This document shows, piece after piece, positions 7,313 through 15,423 of a stretch of 37,999 nucleotides of DNA. Origin of the DNA: Bhargavaea beijingensis (lineage in GTDB: Bacteria > Bacillota > Bacilli > Bacillales_A > Planococcaceae); NCBI RefSeq assembly GCF_900101985.1, contig NZ_FNAR01000024.1, forward strand, positions 1 to 37,999, written 5' to 3'. Under the pieces are notes generated by a model, which searched no databases, was not told the origin of the DNA, and was given only the letters and a program-made list of their open reading frames with translations. Positions within the stretch are counted from its first letter, which is position 1. Every line of letters starts with the position of its first letter. Made by a program: the position numbers and the translations under genes.

Positions 7313-8770
7313 ATGATCACGTTTTTGCTGAGTATCTTGCTGCTGATTGTTGGCTATTTTACATATGGGAAATATGTTGAAAAAGTGTTCGGCCCAAAGA
7401 ACGAACGGCCGACGCCTGCTTATGTCAATGCGGATGGTGTGGATTATGTGCCGATGTCGACTCCTAAAAATTCGTTGATCCAGCTGCTGAACATCGCCGG
7501 CACCGGGCCGGTGTTCGGTCCTATTGCAGGCGCGCTGTACGGGCCGGTTGCGTTTATCTGGATTGTCATCGGTTGTATTTTTGCGGGAGCGGTCCATGAT
7601 TATTTGACGGGGATGATTTCAATCCGTAATAGGGGGGCGCATCTTCCGGAGCTGGCGTCCAAGTTCTTGGGGAATTTCATGAAGCATGTCGTCAACCTCT
7701 TTGCGCTTCTTTTGCTGATCCTGGTCGGAACGGTGTTTGTCACTTCCCCGGCGATGTTGATCAATGTCATCCTTGACGGTAAAGTGGCTATCGGCATTCT
7801 GGTTGCAATCATTTTCTTGTACTATGTTTTGGCGACTTTGCTTCCGATCGATAAAATTATCGGACGGTTTTATCCTTGGTTCGGCGCACTGCTTGTGATT
7901 TCGGCATTGGGCGTCGGAATCGGCCTTGTGGTGACGGGGGCGCCGATCCCGGAGCTGTCGTTTACCAATATGCATCCGGGTGACCTTCCGATCTTCCCGC
8001 TGCTTTTCTTCACCATCACTTGCGGTGCACTGTCCGGATTCCACGCGACACAGACGCCGATCATTTCCAGAACGACCAAGCAGGAAAAGGAAGGACGCAA
8101 GATTTTCTATGGCATGATGATTGCTGAAGGGATCATCGCCATGATCTGGGCGGCTGCCGCCATGAGCCTGTTCGGCGGCTACGGCGGCCTGAATGGACTG
8201 CTTGCTGCAGGCGGGCCAGCGGCGGTGGTCAGCGATGTCTCTGTCATGATGTTGGGTGCTTTCGGGGGAACCCTTGCAGTTCTCGGCGTGATCATCCTTC
8301 CGATCACTTCGGGGGATACCGCATTCCGTGCGGCCCGTATGATCATTGCCGATTACTTTAAAATCGGGCAGGCCAAGATTCTGAGCCGCCTCTGGATCGC
8401 GATACCGCTTTTCGTGATTTCTTTCGTTCTGACGAAGATCGATTTTGACTTGCTCTGGCGCTATTTTTCGTGGGCAAACGGCGTGACCGCCATGATCGCC
8501 CTCTGGGTCGGCGCGATGTATCTGTTCCTGCAGCATAAAAACCATTGGATTTCGACGATTCCGGCGATCTTTATGACGTCGATGGTGTTCGTGTATATCC
8601 TGTTCGAGCCGACGATGGGCTTCGGGCTCGACTTGACCGTCTCTTATATCGGCGGGATCATGGCGACCCTGATTGTGACGGCATCGTTCTTCATCTCCGC
8701 AAACAGGAAGCGGGGGACGGAGCTGTTGTTGGACGAGGATGTATCCGGGTTTAATCGGGCTGCAATCTGA
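7313..8770 (+). CDS. CstA-family transporter (carbon starvation protein)
   Basis: 485 residues with many membrane segments. Seen: the CstA N-terminal block (YVPMSTPKN, LLNIAGTGPVFGPIAGALYGP, AVHDYLTGMISIRNRG), SGFHATQTPIISRTTKQEKEGRKIFYGMM, and the late ITSGDTAFRAARMIIADYF block. E. coli CstA has about 700 residues; this is the shorter form found in many Firmicutes. Family members import peptides or pyruvate when carbon is scarce, so the substrate here is uncertain. Good ribosome binding site (GAAGGGGAT). Monocistronic, with its own promoter candidate and terminator. No LytS/LytT-type regulator is visible nearby. Confidence 0.92.
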   Translation: MITFLLSILLLIVGYFTYGKYVEKVFGPKNERPTPAYVNADGVDYVPMSTPKNSLIQLLNIAGTGPVFGPIAGALYGPVAFIWIVIGCIFAGAVHDYLTGMISIRNRGAHLPELASKFLGNFMKHVVNLFALLLLILVGTVFVTSPAMLINVILDGKVAIGILVAIIFLYYVLATLLPIDKIIGRFYPWFGALLVISALGVGIGLVVTGAPIPELSFTNMHPGDLPIFPLLFFTITCGALSGFHATQTPIISRTTKQEKEGRKIFYGMMIAEGIIAMIWAAAAMSLFGGYGGLNGLLAAGGPAAVVSDVSVMMLGAFGGTLAVLGVIILPITSGDTAFRAARMIIADYFKIGQAKILSRLWIAIPLFVISFVLTKIDFDLLWRYFSWANGVTAMIALWVGAMYLFLQHKNHWISTIPAIFMTSMVFVYILFEPTMGFGLDLTVSYIGGIMATLIVTASFFISANRKRGTELLLDEDVSGFNRAAI

Positions 8771-8794
8771 CTTGATAGTATTCAAAGACATATG

Positions 8795-8831
8795 AAAACG
8801 CCCCGTTCCGCCAAAGCGGAAGGGGCGTTTT
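8795..8831 (+). terminator. Terminator of the CstA-family gene
   Basis: AAAACGCCCC-(G)-TTCCGC / GCGGAAGGGGCGTTTT with loop CAAA and a single bulged base. Near symmetric, so it may act both ways. Confidence 0.9.
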
Positions 8832-8961
8832 ACATGGCCGGACGCCTGCAATTCGATGGGAGGCCATTGCGTTTGCCGTGGTTGGTCATGGGTGATGGGT
8901 CACAGCGTAACGGGTGACCGGTCATCGGTTTCACTAAAGTTAATGGCGTCCGGGCCATGCC

Positions 8962-8986
8962 CCGGAAAGGACTCTCACCTTTCCGG
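8962..8986 (-). other. Hairpin just past the coiled-coil gene
   Basis: Perfect nine-base arms CCGGAAAGG/CCTTTCCGG with a 7-base loop, four bases beyond the stop codon of the minus-strand gene. No T run, so a weak terminator or a 3' stabilising hairpin. Confidence 0.5.
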
Positions 8987-8990
8987 AGGA

Positions 8991-9506
8991 TCAATAGTAG
9001 GCGCTGTCGTCAAAGTCGAGGGTGACGGTGTAGTTCTTCGCGTTGATGGCATTGGAGAGCTTGTGCGCCCGCCGCTCGGCTTCCTCGGCTTTTTTGCGGT
9101 AGTCCTCAGGATCGAACATGGCCACGCGGTAGACGACCGTTCCTTCCGCATAGCCAAACTGGATCTCTTCCTTTTGGGCATGGGAGAACGACTTGTATAC
9201 CGATGACTGGGCCCGCAGCTGGGTCGCAAGTTCGATCGCCTCGACGATCGGCATGGTGCCGCCTTCAAATTCCACTTCATTTTCAATGTTGGCCTGGTAC
9301 ACGAGCCGGTCGAGTGTTCGGCTGTCTTTTCTCACCTGTTCCAGTTCCTGTTCGATTTCGGTCATCGTCCTGCGGCCGGTATCGGGCTGCTGGCCCTTTT
9401 CCACTAGCACGAATGCGCTTCGCTCCAGTTCATCATTTAATTCGAGAATGCGGCGGCCAAGGACACTTTTCAGCTTGATGGCCTCCGCCAGATTAATCTT
9501 GCCCAT
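8991..9506 (-). CDS. Coiled-coil protein, DIP1984/septicolysin-like
   Basis: 171 residues, strongly helical and charged, with no signal peptide or membrane segment. The layout (NLAEAIKLKSVLGRRI at the N-terminus, a long heptad-rich helix with EIEQELEQVRKD around residues 50-62, PIVEAIELATQLRAQ, and a C-terminal KLSNAINAKNYTVTLDF) resembles the DIP1984 (septicolysin) family as I remember it, whose cellular role is poorly defined. This assignment is tentative. Ribosome binding site GGGGGAA. It starts 12 bases after the stop of the B3/B4 protein on the same strand, so the two are probably one operon. Confidence 0.7.
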   Translation of the reverse strand: MGKINLAEAIKLKSVLGRRILELNDELERSAFVLVEKGQQPDTGRRTMTEIEQELEQVRKDSRTLDRLVYQANIENEVEFEGGTMPIVEAIELATQLRAQSSVYKSFSHAQKEEIQFGYAEGTVVYRVAMFDPEDYRKKAEEAERRAHKLSNAINAKNYTVTLDFDDSAYY

Positions 9507-9518
9507 CAGGATTCCCCC

Positions 9519-10208
9519 TTAGATTTCAGCTGATCGGTTGCCCGCGTGCAGAATCTCCCCCGTGAATGTTCCGCCGGCTGCGGAAGTAAAGAAGATGCCG
9601 GTCTCCTCCAGAAGACCTTCCGCTTCTTCAACGGTCATGGACGGCTGGAGGTAAAGGACATGGAGCGCCCCGGTCGTCTGCCCGGTGACGGCGGTCCTCT
9701 TCGAGTCGACAAACGGGCTGCCGAACGGTCCCTGTTCATCGGAGGTCAGCAGGAAATTTTCGAGATTGTTGAGCCTGCCGTTCAGGCCCTCGTATTCGTC
9801 CTCCGCGGAACCTTTGCGTATCATGATGTTGCCGCAGATAGCCGAGAGGTCATACAAGCCGTACGGAATGCCTTCACGGATGGAGAAGAAGTTGTTCAGA
9901 TCCACGCCTAGATTGATGACGCCCGGCATCTGGCCTTTTTTCACCCGTCGGATCAGCGCTTCCGCGGAAGGGCGGTAACGGCCAGGATCCTTGCCGAATA
10001 CCTTCCATACGCTGCGCCATTCGGCAACACCCGGGATGTCGGTCACATTTTTGTCTTCCAGGTCGATCTGCATCTCCTGGTAAAAGTAGCCGATTCGCCC
10101 CTTCAGCATTCCGGGAGCGTCAGCGGTACTGATTCTGTTATAATGAAGGATGCCGAATTTCAGATCCGGCACTTTTTCGAACAGGGTTTGGTCTACTTGA
10201 ATGTTCAC
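9519..10208 (-). CDS. B3/B4 (tRNA-editing-like) domain protein
   Basis: 229 residues from a GTG start at 10208, chosen because AGGTGATC lies six bases upstream; the frame is open further but runs into the divergent queG leader. Seen: ILHYNRI near the N-terminus, PSAEALIRRVKKGQMPGVINLGVDLNNFFSIRE in the middle, PYGLYDLSAICGNIMIRKG and a TGQTTGALHVLYL block. This matches stand-alone B3/B4 domains, named after the editing domain of the phenylalanyl-tRNA synthetase beta chain. Such proteins are usually annotated only by domain; a role in hydrolysing mischarged aminoacyl-tRNA is possible but unproven. Divergent from queG-trmL, which also concern tRNA. Confidence 0.82.
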   Translation of the reverse strand: MNIQVDQTLFEKVPDLKFGILHYNRISTADAPGMLKGRIGYFYQEMQIDLEDKNVTDIPGVAEWRSVWKVFGKDPGRYRPSAEALIRRVKKGQMPGVINLGVDLNNFFSIREGIPYGLYDLSAICGNIMIRKGSAEDEYEGLNGRLNNLENFLLTSDEQGPFGSPFVDSKRTAVTGQTTGALHVLYLQPSMTVEEAEGLLEETGIFFTSAAGGTFTGEILHAGNRSAEI

Positions 10209-10224
10209 GGCGATCACCTGTAAT
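10197..10224 (+). promoter_or_regulatory. Candidate promoter of queG-trmL
   Basis: TTGAAT-N16-TGTAAT in the divergent region, 45 bases before the queG start. It overlaps the start of the B3/B4 gene on the other strand. Confidence 0.35.
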
Positions 10225-10269
10225 TGTGACTTTTCATATATCGTACCACAACAGAAAGGAGCAGTCCCA

Positions 10270-11424
10270 ATGGATACCGTCACCCTGCAGCAGGAGCTCC
10301 GGGCATTTGCGCGGGAAGCGGGCATCGACAAGATCGGCTTCACGACTGCCGATCCTTTCCGCGAGATGAAGAACCGGCTGCGCCGCCAGCAGGAAGCGGG
10401 CTTCCAGTCCGGCTTCGAAAAAGGATCTCTTGAGGAACGGACGGACCCCGCGCTGCTCCTGGAAGAGCCGGAAAGCATCATCGCCATCGCGGTCGCCTAT
10501 CCGTCGAAGCTGGACGGCGCGCCGAAGGGCAGTAAAGGAGCGAGGCGGGGAATGTTCTGCCGTGCTTCCTGGGGCCAAGACTACCATGACGTCCTCAAGG
10601 AAAAGCTGGCACTGCTAGAGGCTTTTATCCTGGAGCGGGTGCCCGGCGCCCGTCTCCGGTCCATGGTCGACACGGGAGAACTTGTTGACCGTGCGGTGGC
10701 GGAACGGGCCGGGATCGGCTGGTCGGGGAAAAACTGCTCGATCATCACGCCGGAATTCGGGTCATATGTCTATCTGGGAGAAATGATCACGAACATCCCT
10801 TTCGAACCGGACGAACCGATTGAAGACGGGTGCGGCGACTGTACGCTCTGCCTCGACATTTGCCCGACGGGCGCTTTGATCGAAGGGGGCAGGCTGAACG
10901 CCCAGCGCTGTATCGCTTTCCTCACACAGACCAAGGGCAGCCTGCCGGAAGAATTCCGGACCGAGATCGGCAATCGGGTGTACGGCTGTGACACCTGCCA
11001 GACAATCTGCCCGAAAAACAAAGGCATGCATAACCGGATCCAGGAAGCGTTCCGTCCCGATCCGGAGCTGGTGAAGCCGCTTCTCGAACCGCTCCTGAAC
11101 TTGTCGAACCGAGAGTTCAAAGAAACATTCGGCCACATGTCGGGCTCCTGGCGCGGGAAGAATCCGATCCAGCGCAATGCGATCTATGCACTCGGCCACT
11201 TCAGGGAGGAATCGGCAATGCCGGAGCTGTCCCATATCCTCCGTGAGGATGTCCGGCCATATATGCGGGGTGCCTCTGCCTATGCGCTCGGCAAAATCGG
11301 CACGGAGGAAGCGGAGACCGTCCTCCGGCATGCCGAATCCCGCGAGCGGGAAGAGGAAGTCCTGGAAGAGATCCGGGCTGCGCTGCGCCGCATCGAAGAC
11401 CAGAAAAAGGAAGTGCGCGAATGA
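10270..11424 (+). CDS. queG: Epoxyqueuosine reductase QueG
   Basis: 384 residues, matching B. subtilis YhbA/QueG (386). It is the cobalamin- and iron-sulfur-dependent enzyme that reduces epoxyqueuosine to queuosine at position 34 of tRNAs Asp, Asn, His and Tyr. Seen: the substrate/cofactor domain (residues 1-170, with YPSKLD, VDTGELVDRAVAERAGIGW); a bis-[4Fe-4S] ferredoxin module with C188, C191, C194, C198 and C214, C240, C243, C247 (each set ending CP); and C-terminal HEAT-like repeats (NAIYALGHF, ASAYALGKIG). The start follows AAAGGAG. Its stop overlaps the trmL start (ATGA), implying translational coupling. The queuosine substrate tRNAs Asp, Tyr and His are encoded at 273-895. Confidence 0.95.
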   Translation: MDTVTLQQELRAFAREAGIDKIGFTTADPFREMKNRLRRQQEAGFQSGFEKGSLEERTDPALLLEEPESIIAIAVAYPSKLDGAPKGSKGARRGMFCRASWGQDYHDVLKEKLALLEAFILERVPGARLRSMVDTGELVDRAVAERAGIGWSGKNCSIITPEFGSYVYLGEMITNIPFEPDEPIEDGCGDCTLCLDICPTGALIEGGRLNAQRCIAFLTQTKGSLPEEFRTEIGNRVYGCDTCQTICPKNKGMHNRIQEAFRPDPELVKPLLEPLLNLSNREFKETFGHMSGSWRGKNPIQRNAIYALGHFREESAMPELSHILREDVRPYMRGASAYALGKIGTEEAETVLRHAESREREEEVLEEIRAALRRIEDQKKEVRE

Positions 11425-11891
11425 TTCACGTCGTTTTACATGAACCGCTGATCCCGGCAAATACCGGGAACATTTCCCGCACCTGCGCGGGCACCGGGAC
11501 CCGGCTTCACCTTGTCCGTCCGCTCGGATTTTCGACCGATGACCGGATGCTGAAGCGGGCCGGCCTGGATTATTGGGAACACGTCGACCTGGAGTACCAT
11601 GACCGGATCGAGGACGTATTCTCCGCCTATCCGGACGGTGATTTCTATTATCTGACGAAATTCGGGGAAGGGAACTATGCCGACCGGGACTTTTCGGATT
11701 CCGATCGTGACATTTTCTTCGTTTTCGGCAAAGAGACGAGCGGCCTGCCGAAGGACCTGCTTGCCGCCCATCCGGAGCGCTGCCTGCGCATTCCGATGAA
11801 TGACCATATCCGTTCGCTCAACCTGTCGAACACGGCGGCGGTCCTCGTATTTGAGGCGTTGCGCCAACAAGGATTCCCGGGCCTCCATTGA
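11421..11891 (+). CDS. trmL: tRNA (cytidine/uridine-34 2'-O)-methyltransferase TrmL
   Basis: 156 residues, one SPOUT (alpha/beta knot) domain as in B. subtilis CspR and E. coli TrmL. It methylates the 2'-OH of the wobble base of tRNA-Leu(CAA) and tRNA-Leu(UAA) using S-adenosylmethionine. Seen: NTGNISRTCAGTGTRLHLVRPLGF (knot motif 1 with N and R), FGKETSGLPKDLL (motif 2) and IPMNDHIRSLNLSNTAAV (motif 3). Its ATG overlaps the queG stop. In B. subtilis yhbA (queG), yhbB and cspR (trmL) are also neighbours; yhbB is missing here. Confidence 0.95.
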   Translation: MIHVVLHEPLIPANTGNISRTCAGTGTRLHLVRPLGFSTDDRMLKRAGLDYWEHVDLEYHDRIEDVFSAYPDGDFYYLTKFGEGNYADRDFSDSDRDIFFVFGKETSGLPKDLLAAHPERCLRIPMNDHIRSLNLSNTAAVLVFEALRQQGFPGLH

Positions 11892-11907
11892 GGGGAAATG
11901 GGCATAC

Positions 11908-11940
11908 AAAAAGGGACTGCCTGAGCGGCAGCCCCTTTTT
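11908..11940. terminator. Bidirectional terminator, trmL / small gene
   Basis: AAAAAGGGACTGCC TGAGC GGCAGCCCCTTTTT, with one A/C mismatch and A5/T5 ends, between convergent genes. Confidence 0.9.
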
Positions 11941-11941
11941 C

Positions 11942-12052
11942 TCAGCGGCTTGTCGTGTTATCTTTCGCAGTGCCCGGCTTGTCCTCGTAACCGCCTGTGA
12001 AGATCGCGGAAAGGAAAGCGAAGCACACGCCTAGGATCAAGAGAGTGTTCAT
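11942..12052 (-). CDS. Small membrane peptide
   Basis: 36 residues: an N-terminal hydrophobic helix (NTLLILGVCFAFLSAIF, residues 2-18), then a short polar tail (GGYEDKPGTAKDNTTSR). The ribosome binding site AGGAGGT is perfect and seven bases from the ATG, and the shared terminator begins right after the stop. These two facts make it a likely real gene despite its size. Not recognised. One cysteine lies inside the helix but there is no lipobox. It would be anchored in the membrane by its N-terminus. Confidence 0.7.
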   Translation of the reverse strand: MNTLLILGVCFAFLSAIFTGGYEDKPGTAKDNTTSR

Positions 12053-12249
12053 GACGTTACCTCCTGGTTCGAAGTTCGATCTTCAACCAGTATAACGCAT
12101 CCCGCATAAAAAGAAAATGGGGCGCGGATGTACAATCACACAGTCCCCCGGAATCGCCAAAAATCCGACAAGGAATCACAGCAGAAAATGAAACTTTCGG
12201 CCTGTCCGTCCGTATAACAGTCAAGACTAAACGAAAGCAGGGATTACTC

Positions 12250-12552
12250 ATGAGAGCATCCACCATCATGCGCTGGGTCACGGGACTGGGAGAAGCCTTT
12301 CTCGCCATTCCGTTCCTGGGCGGCCTATATGTCATCAGTTCGGGCTACTCATTGCTCGGTGTCATGTTTGTCCTCCACATCATCACGCTCATCCTCGCCA
12401 TCCGGGACTATTCCGCAAAGTCCGGCTCCGTTGTCGGCCTCGTGACAAGCGCGATTGCCTGGATTCCGGTCATCGGTTGGTTCATGCACGCAGTGTCCGC
12501 GGTGCTGCTCATCATCCAGGCCGTCATCTCGCATCCGAAGCGGCACTATTGA
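12250..12552 (+). CDS. Small membrane protein, 100 residues
   Basis: Three predicted membrane segments (about residues 15-33, 36-50 and 59-92, the last probably two short helices) and a basic tail HPKRHY. Start at the ATG after GCAGGGA. Not recognised. It is followed 34 bases later by another small membrane protein on the same strand, and the two probably share a transcript that ends at 12909. Confidence 0.72.
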   Translation: MRASTIMRWVTGLGEAFLAIPFLGGLYVISSGYSLLGVMFVLHIITLILAIRDYSAKSGSVVGLVTSAIAWIPVIGWFMHAVSAVLLIIQAVISHPKRHY

Positions 12553-12586
12553 TGGCTGATTATAAAATAGGGAGACCCGTACACGT

Positions 12587-12865
12587 ATGAACTCTTCGAT
12601 TCCGCTGATGCTCCTCGGCATGGCGCTCGTCTCGGGCGGCCTGTTCGGGGTCATCTTTATGACGCTGTATCAGAAAAACAGAAAAGCCGGACTGGCCATG
12701 CTGGCCACTGCATTGCTCGCCGCGCTTTTTCAGCTTTATCTGCTCTTTACCCTGTCGCCATGGCTCACGGCTGCCGTCTTCGTGATCTATGCAGTCATTG
12801 GGGCAATCGTCGCCATGACACTCAAGAAAAAGCGTCAAGTGTCGCCAGGCAGACCCCATAAATAA
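12587..12865 (+). CDS. Small membrane protein, 92 residues
   Basis: Three hydrophobic segments (about residues 5-26, 34-53 and 58-77) and a lysine-rich C-terminus (LKKKRQ...), which by the positive-inside rule should be cytoplasmic. The ribosome binding site GGGAGA is a little far (11 bases) from the ATG. Family not recognised. The terminator starts within the stop region. Confidence 0.72.
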   Translation: MNSSIPLMLLGMALVSGGLFGVIFMTLYQKNRKAGLAMLATALLAALFQLYLLFTLSPWLTAAVFVIYAVIGAIVAMTLKKKRQVSPGRPHK

Positions 12866-12909
12866 TAAACGGTCCGGTACCTCTCGCGAGGCGCCGGACC
12901 GTTTATTTT
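12864..12909 (+). terminator. Terminator of the small membrane-protein pair
   Basis: Fourteen-base stem AATAAACGGTCCGG/CCGGACCGTTTATT with an inner CTC/GAG hairpin, then TTTT. Confidence 0.9.
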
Positions 12910-12974
12910 GGTTAATGTCAATGTTTCAATTCGCCCAGCTTATGCGATGTCCTCGATGCGACTGAGGAAGCCCC

Positions 12975-13083
12975 TTAAGGTGATGGCTTTGAAATCGATG
13001 CTGAGTGCATCCAAACTTGGCGTGGGTGAATCCAATTCCACCGTGAGTGCTTTCAAATGCGGGGGCGTGTCCGAGGGTGTCCC
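12975..13083. repeat. Degenerate 21-bp tandem repeat
   Basis: On the minus strand, directly after the pbuO stop, successive ~21-base units share the pattern TTTGRAWGCACTCA (for example GCATTTGAAAGCACTCACGG, then AATTGGATTCACCCACGCC, then GTTTGGATGCACTCAGCAT, then GATTTCAAAGCCATCACC). Four to five imperfect units are visible. Confidence 0.55.
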
Positions 13084-14385
13084 TCAGTGCGGCAGGAACA
13101 GCAGCTGATAGGCGAACATGACCGCAAACAGATAGAGGAGCGGATGGACGTCGCGCCATCTGCCCTTGACGATCTTGATGATCGGGTACGAGATGAAGCC
13201 GAGCGCAATCCCGGTGGCGATGCTCGAAGTAAGCGGCATCGTAAGGATGATCAGAAACGCGGGGAAGGCTTCGTCAAATGATTCCCATTCAATCTCTTTT
13301 ACAACGCCGATCATAAGACTTCCGACAATAATCAGTGCCGGAGCGGTAATTGCCGCAACTCCGGACAGCGAACCGACAAGCGGTCCGAAAAACGAGGCGA
13401 TGATAAACAGAATGCCGACGGTCAGGGTCGTGAGCCCGGTACGTCCGCCGACTGCCACACCGGAAGACGATTCCACGTAGGCTGAGGTCGGGCTCGTCCC
13501 GAACATCGCACCGGCCGTCGCTGCAATGGAGTCGGCCAGGAGGGCGGGGCGGACTCTTGGCATCTTGCCGTCTTTCATCAGTCCGGCCTGGCGGGCAACG
13601 CCGAGCATCGTACCTGTCGTATCAAAAAGCGTCACCATGAGGAAAGCGAACACAACGCCGTACAAGCCATGGGAGATCACATCACCGAAAGCATCAATCG
13701 GATTCCAGACGATGAGCCCTTCCGGCAGATGCGGCATTCTCAAGAACCCGTCCGTGAATCGGAGCTGGCCGGTCAGGTAAGCAACAACGCCGGTGACGGC
13801 CATACCGATGAAAATCGCTCCGTATACGTTGCGCGCCATCAGGATGACCGTGATGAACAGCCCGAATAGAGACAGCAGGACAGGAGGGGAAGTCAGGTCG
13901 CCAAGCTTCACCAGGTTGGTCTCGTGGTGGGCGACGATCCCGGACAGCCGGAGGCCGATAAAAGCGATGAAGAGACCGATTCCGGCGGTTATGCCGTGCT
14001 TCAGGTTTTCCGGAATGGCGTCGATCAGTTTTTCACGGATCGGTGTGAGCGAAAGAATGACAAAGATGATGCCTGCGACGAACACGGCGGAAAACGCTGC
14101 TGCGTAGTCAAGCGCGCCGTCTGAAGCGATGATGACCGAAGTGAAATACGCATTCAGACCCATGCCGGGCGCGATGGCAATCGGGTAGTTGGCGAAAAGT
14201 GCCATCCAGAGCGTCCCGATTACTGAGGCGATGATGGTCGCCATAAACACCTGGTCGAACGGGACACCGGCATCAGCCAGGATGATCGGGTTGACGATGA
14301 TGATATAGGCCATTGTCAGGAATGTCGTCATGCCGGCCAGAACTTCAGTTTTTACGGATGTATCATGCTGTTTCAGTTGAAACAT
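13084..14385 (-). CDS. pbuO: Purine permease, PbuO/AzgA-type
   Basis: 433 residues of the AzgA branch of the NCS2 transporters, about 12-14 membrane segments. Very similar to B. subtilis PbuO (YtiP) as I remember it, including MTTFLTMAYIIIVNPIILADAGVPFDQVF, YPIAIAPGMGLNAYF, LFDTTGTMLGVARQAGLMKDG and FGTSPTSAYVESSSGVAVGGRTGL. It imports guanine and hypoxanthine by proton symport. Ribosome binding site GGAGG, seven bases from the ATG. A good sigma-A promoter lies upstream. Only ~47 bases lie between the -10 box and the ATG, too few for a purine riboswitch, so control by that means is excluded here. Confidence 0.92.
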   Translation of the reverse strand: MFQLKQHDTSVKTEVLAGMTTFLTMAYIIIVNPIILADAGVPFDQVFMATIIASVIGTLWMALFANYPIAIAPGMGLNAYFTSVIIASDGALDYAAAFSAVFVAGIIFVILSLTPIREKLIDAIPENLKHGITAGIGLFIAFIGLRLSGIVAHHETNLVKLGDLTSPPVLLSLFGLFITVILMARNVYGAIFIGMAVTGVVAYLTGQLRFTDGFLRMPHLPEGLIVWNPIDAFGDVISHGLYGVVFAFLMVTLFDTTGTMLGVARQAGLMKDGKMPRVRPALLADSIAATAGAMFGTSPTSAYVESSSGVAVGGRTGLTTLTVGILFIIASFFGPLVGSLSGVAAITAPALIIVGSLMIGVVKEIEWESFDEAFPAFLIILTMPLTSSIATGIALGFISYPIIKIVKGRWRDVHPLLYLFAVMFAYQLLFLPH

Positions 14386-14432
14386 TCATTTTCCTCCTTC
14401 GGAAACACGAACGATAAAAGGGACCATCAATC

Positions 14433-14461
14433 ATAATATTCGTTTTGATTGCAGATTTCAA
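14433..14461 (-). promoter_or_regulatory. pbuO promoter
   Basis: Minus-strand TTGAAA-N17-TATTAT, 48 bases before the start codon. Confidence 0.7.
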
Positions 14462-14541
14462 CTGAAACTTTAAAAATCAAATGGGTCGATTTCATGTTCT
14501 TGCTCCGATAAAATGAAAGAGAATCAGAAGGAGGGAATGGC

Positions 14542-15372
14542 ATGGAACTGAATCTGCAATCGAAGAAAACGCTTGCCAACGGTGTGGAAATGCCGCGGCT
14601 CGGCCTTGGCGTGTACAAGATGACCGAACCGGCCGAGGCGGTCGAAGCGATGACGGCGGCGCTTGAAGCGGGCTATCTTGCCATCGATACGGCTTCCCTG
14701 TACGGCAATGAAGTTCAGGTAGGAGAAGCCGTCCGTGCATCCGGGGTGAAGCGGGAAAACCTCTTTATCACCTCGAAGGTCTGGAACACCGATCAGGGTT
14801 ACGATGAAACCTTGCGCGCGTTCGAAAAGACGCTTGAAAATCTGAAGGTGGAATATCTTGACCTGTACCTCACGCACTGGCCGGTGGAAGGGAAGTTCAC
14901 GGATACATACCGGGCCATCGAGCGGCTCTATGAAGAAAAGCTGATCCGTGTGCCGGGTGTCTCGAATCACCATCGCCACCACCTGGAGGCCGTGTTTGCA
15001 AAGGCCAATGTGAAGCCGATGGTCAACCAGATCGAGCTTCATCCATACTTGAGCCAGGAGCCGCTCCGCGAATTCTGCCAGGAAGAAAATATTGCCGTGA
15101 CGGCCTGGTCGCCCCTCGCGCGCGGGAAACTCCTTGAGGAACCGGTCGTCAAACGCATCGCGGAAGCGCACGGCAAGGCTCCTGCCCAAGTCGTCATCCG
15201 CTGGCACCTCCAGCACGACATTATCGTCATCCCGAAATCTGTCCGTCCGGATCGCGTGCGCTCAAATGCGGACGTGTTCAATTTCACGCTTACGGGTGAG
15301 GAAATGCAGCAGCTTGATGCGCTGAACCGCAACGAACGCACAGGCAAAGACCCCGACAACATGGATTTCTGA
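14542..15372 (+). CDS. Aldo/keto reductase (AKR5-like, YtbE/YvgN type)
   Basis: 276 residues, a single TIM barrel. The full catalytic tetrad is visible: D49, Y54, K79 (FITSKVWN) and H112 (LTHWP). NADP(H)-binding IPKSVRPDRVRSN lies near the C-terminus. These enzymes reduce aldehydes, methylglyoxal and some ketones in the cytoplasm. The usual SNF after strand 7 is SNH here, followed by an unusual His-rich stretch (NHHRHH). Ribosome binding site AAGGAGGGA. Divergent from pbuO and followed by a bidirectional terminator. Confidence 0.92.
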   Translation: MELNLQSKKTLANGVEMPRLGLGVYKMTEPAEAVEAMTAALEAGYLAIDTASLYGNEVQVGEAVRASGVKRENLFITSKVWNTDQGYDETLRAFEKTLENLKVEYLDLYLTHWPVEGKFTDTYRAIERLYEEKLIRVPGVSNHHRHHLEAVFAKANVKPMVNQIELHPYLSQEPLREFCQEENIAVTAWSPLARGKLLEEPVVKRIAEAHGKAPAQVVIRWHLQHDIIVIPKSVRPDRVRSNADVFNFTLTGEEMQQLDALNRNERTGKDPDNMDF

Positions 15373-15377
15373 ACAAT

Positions 15378-15417
15378 AAAAGACAGGTCCCGGATGCAAT
15401 GCCGGGACCTGTCTTTT
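15378..15417. terminator. Bidirectional terminator, AKR / RluA-type
   Basis: Sixteen-base perfect stem AAAAGACAGGTCCCGG/CCGGGACCTGTCTTTT with an 8-base loop, between convergent genes. Confidence 0.93.
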
Positions 15418-15423
15418 GTAAGG

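Noticed and set aside
7619-8851. A 410-codon minus-strand frame opposite the CstA-family gene
   Set aside because: Arg/His/Asp-rich antisense shadow of a membrane protein gene in G+C-rich DNA; no ribosome binding site.
14386-14432. Purine riboswitch ahead of pbuO
   Set aside because: Only ~47 bases lie between the -10 box and the start codon, and no conserved riboswitch core is present.
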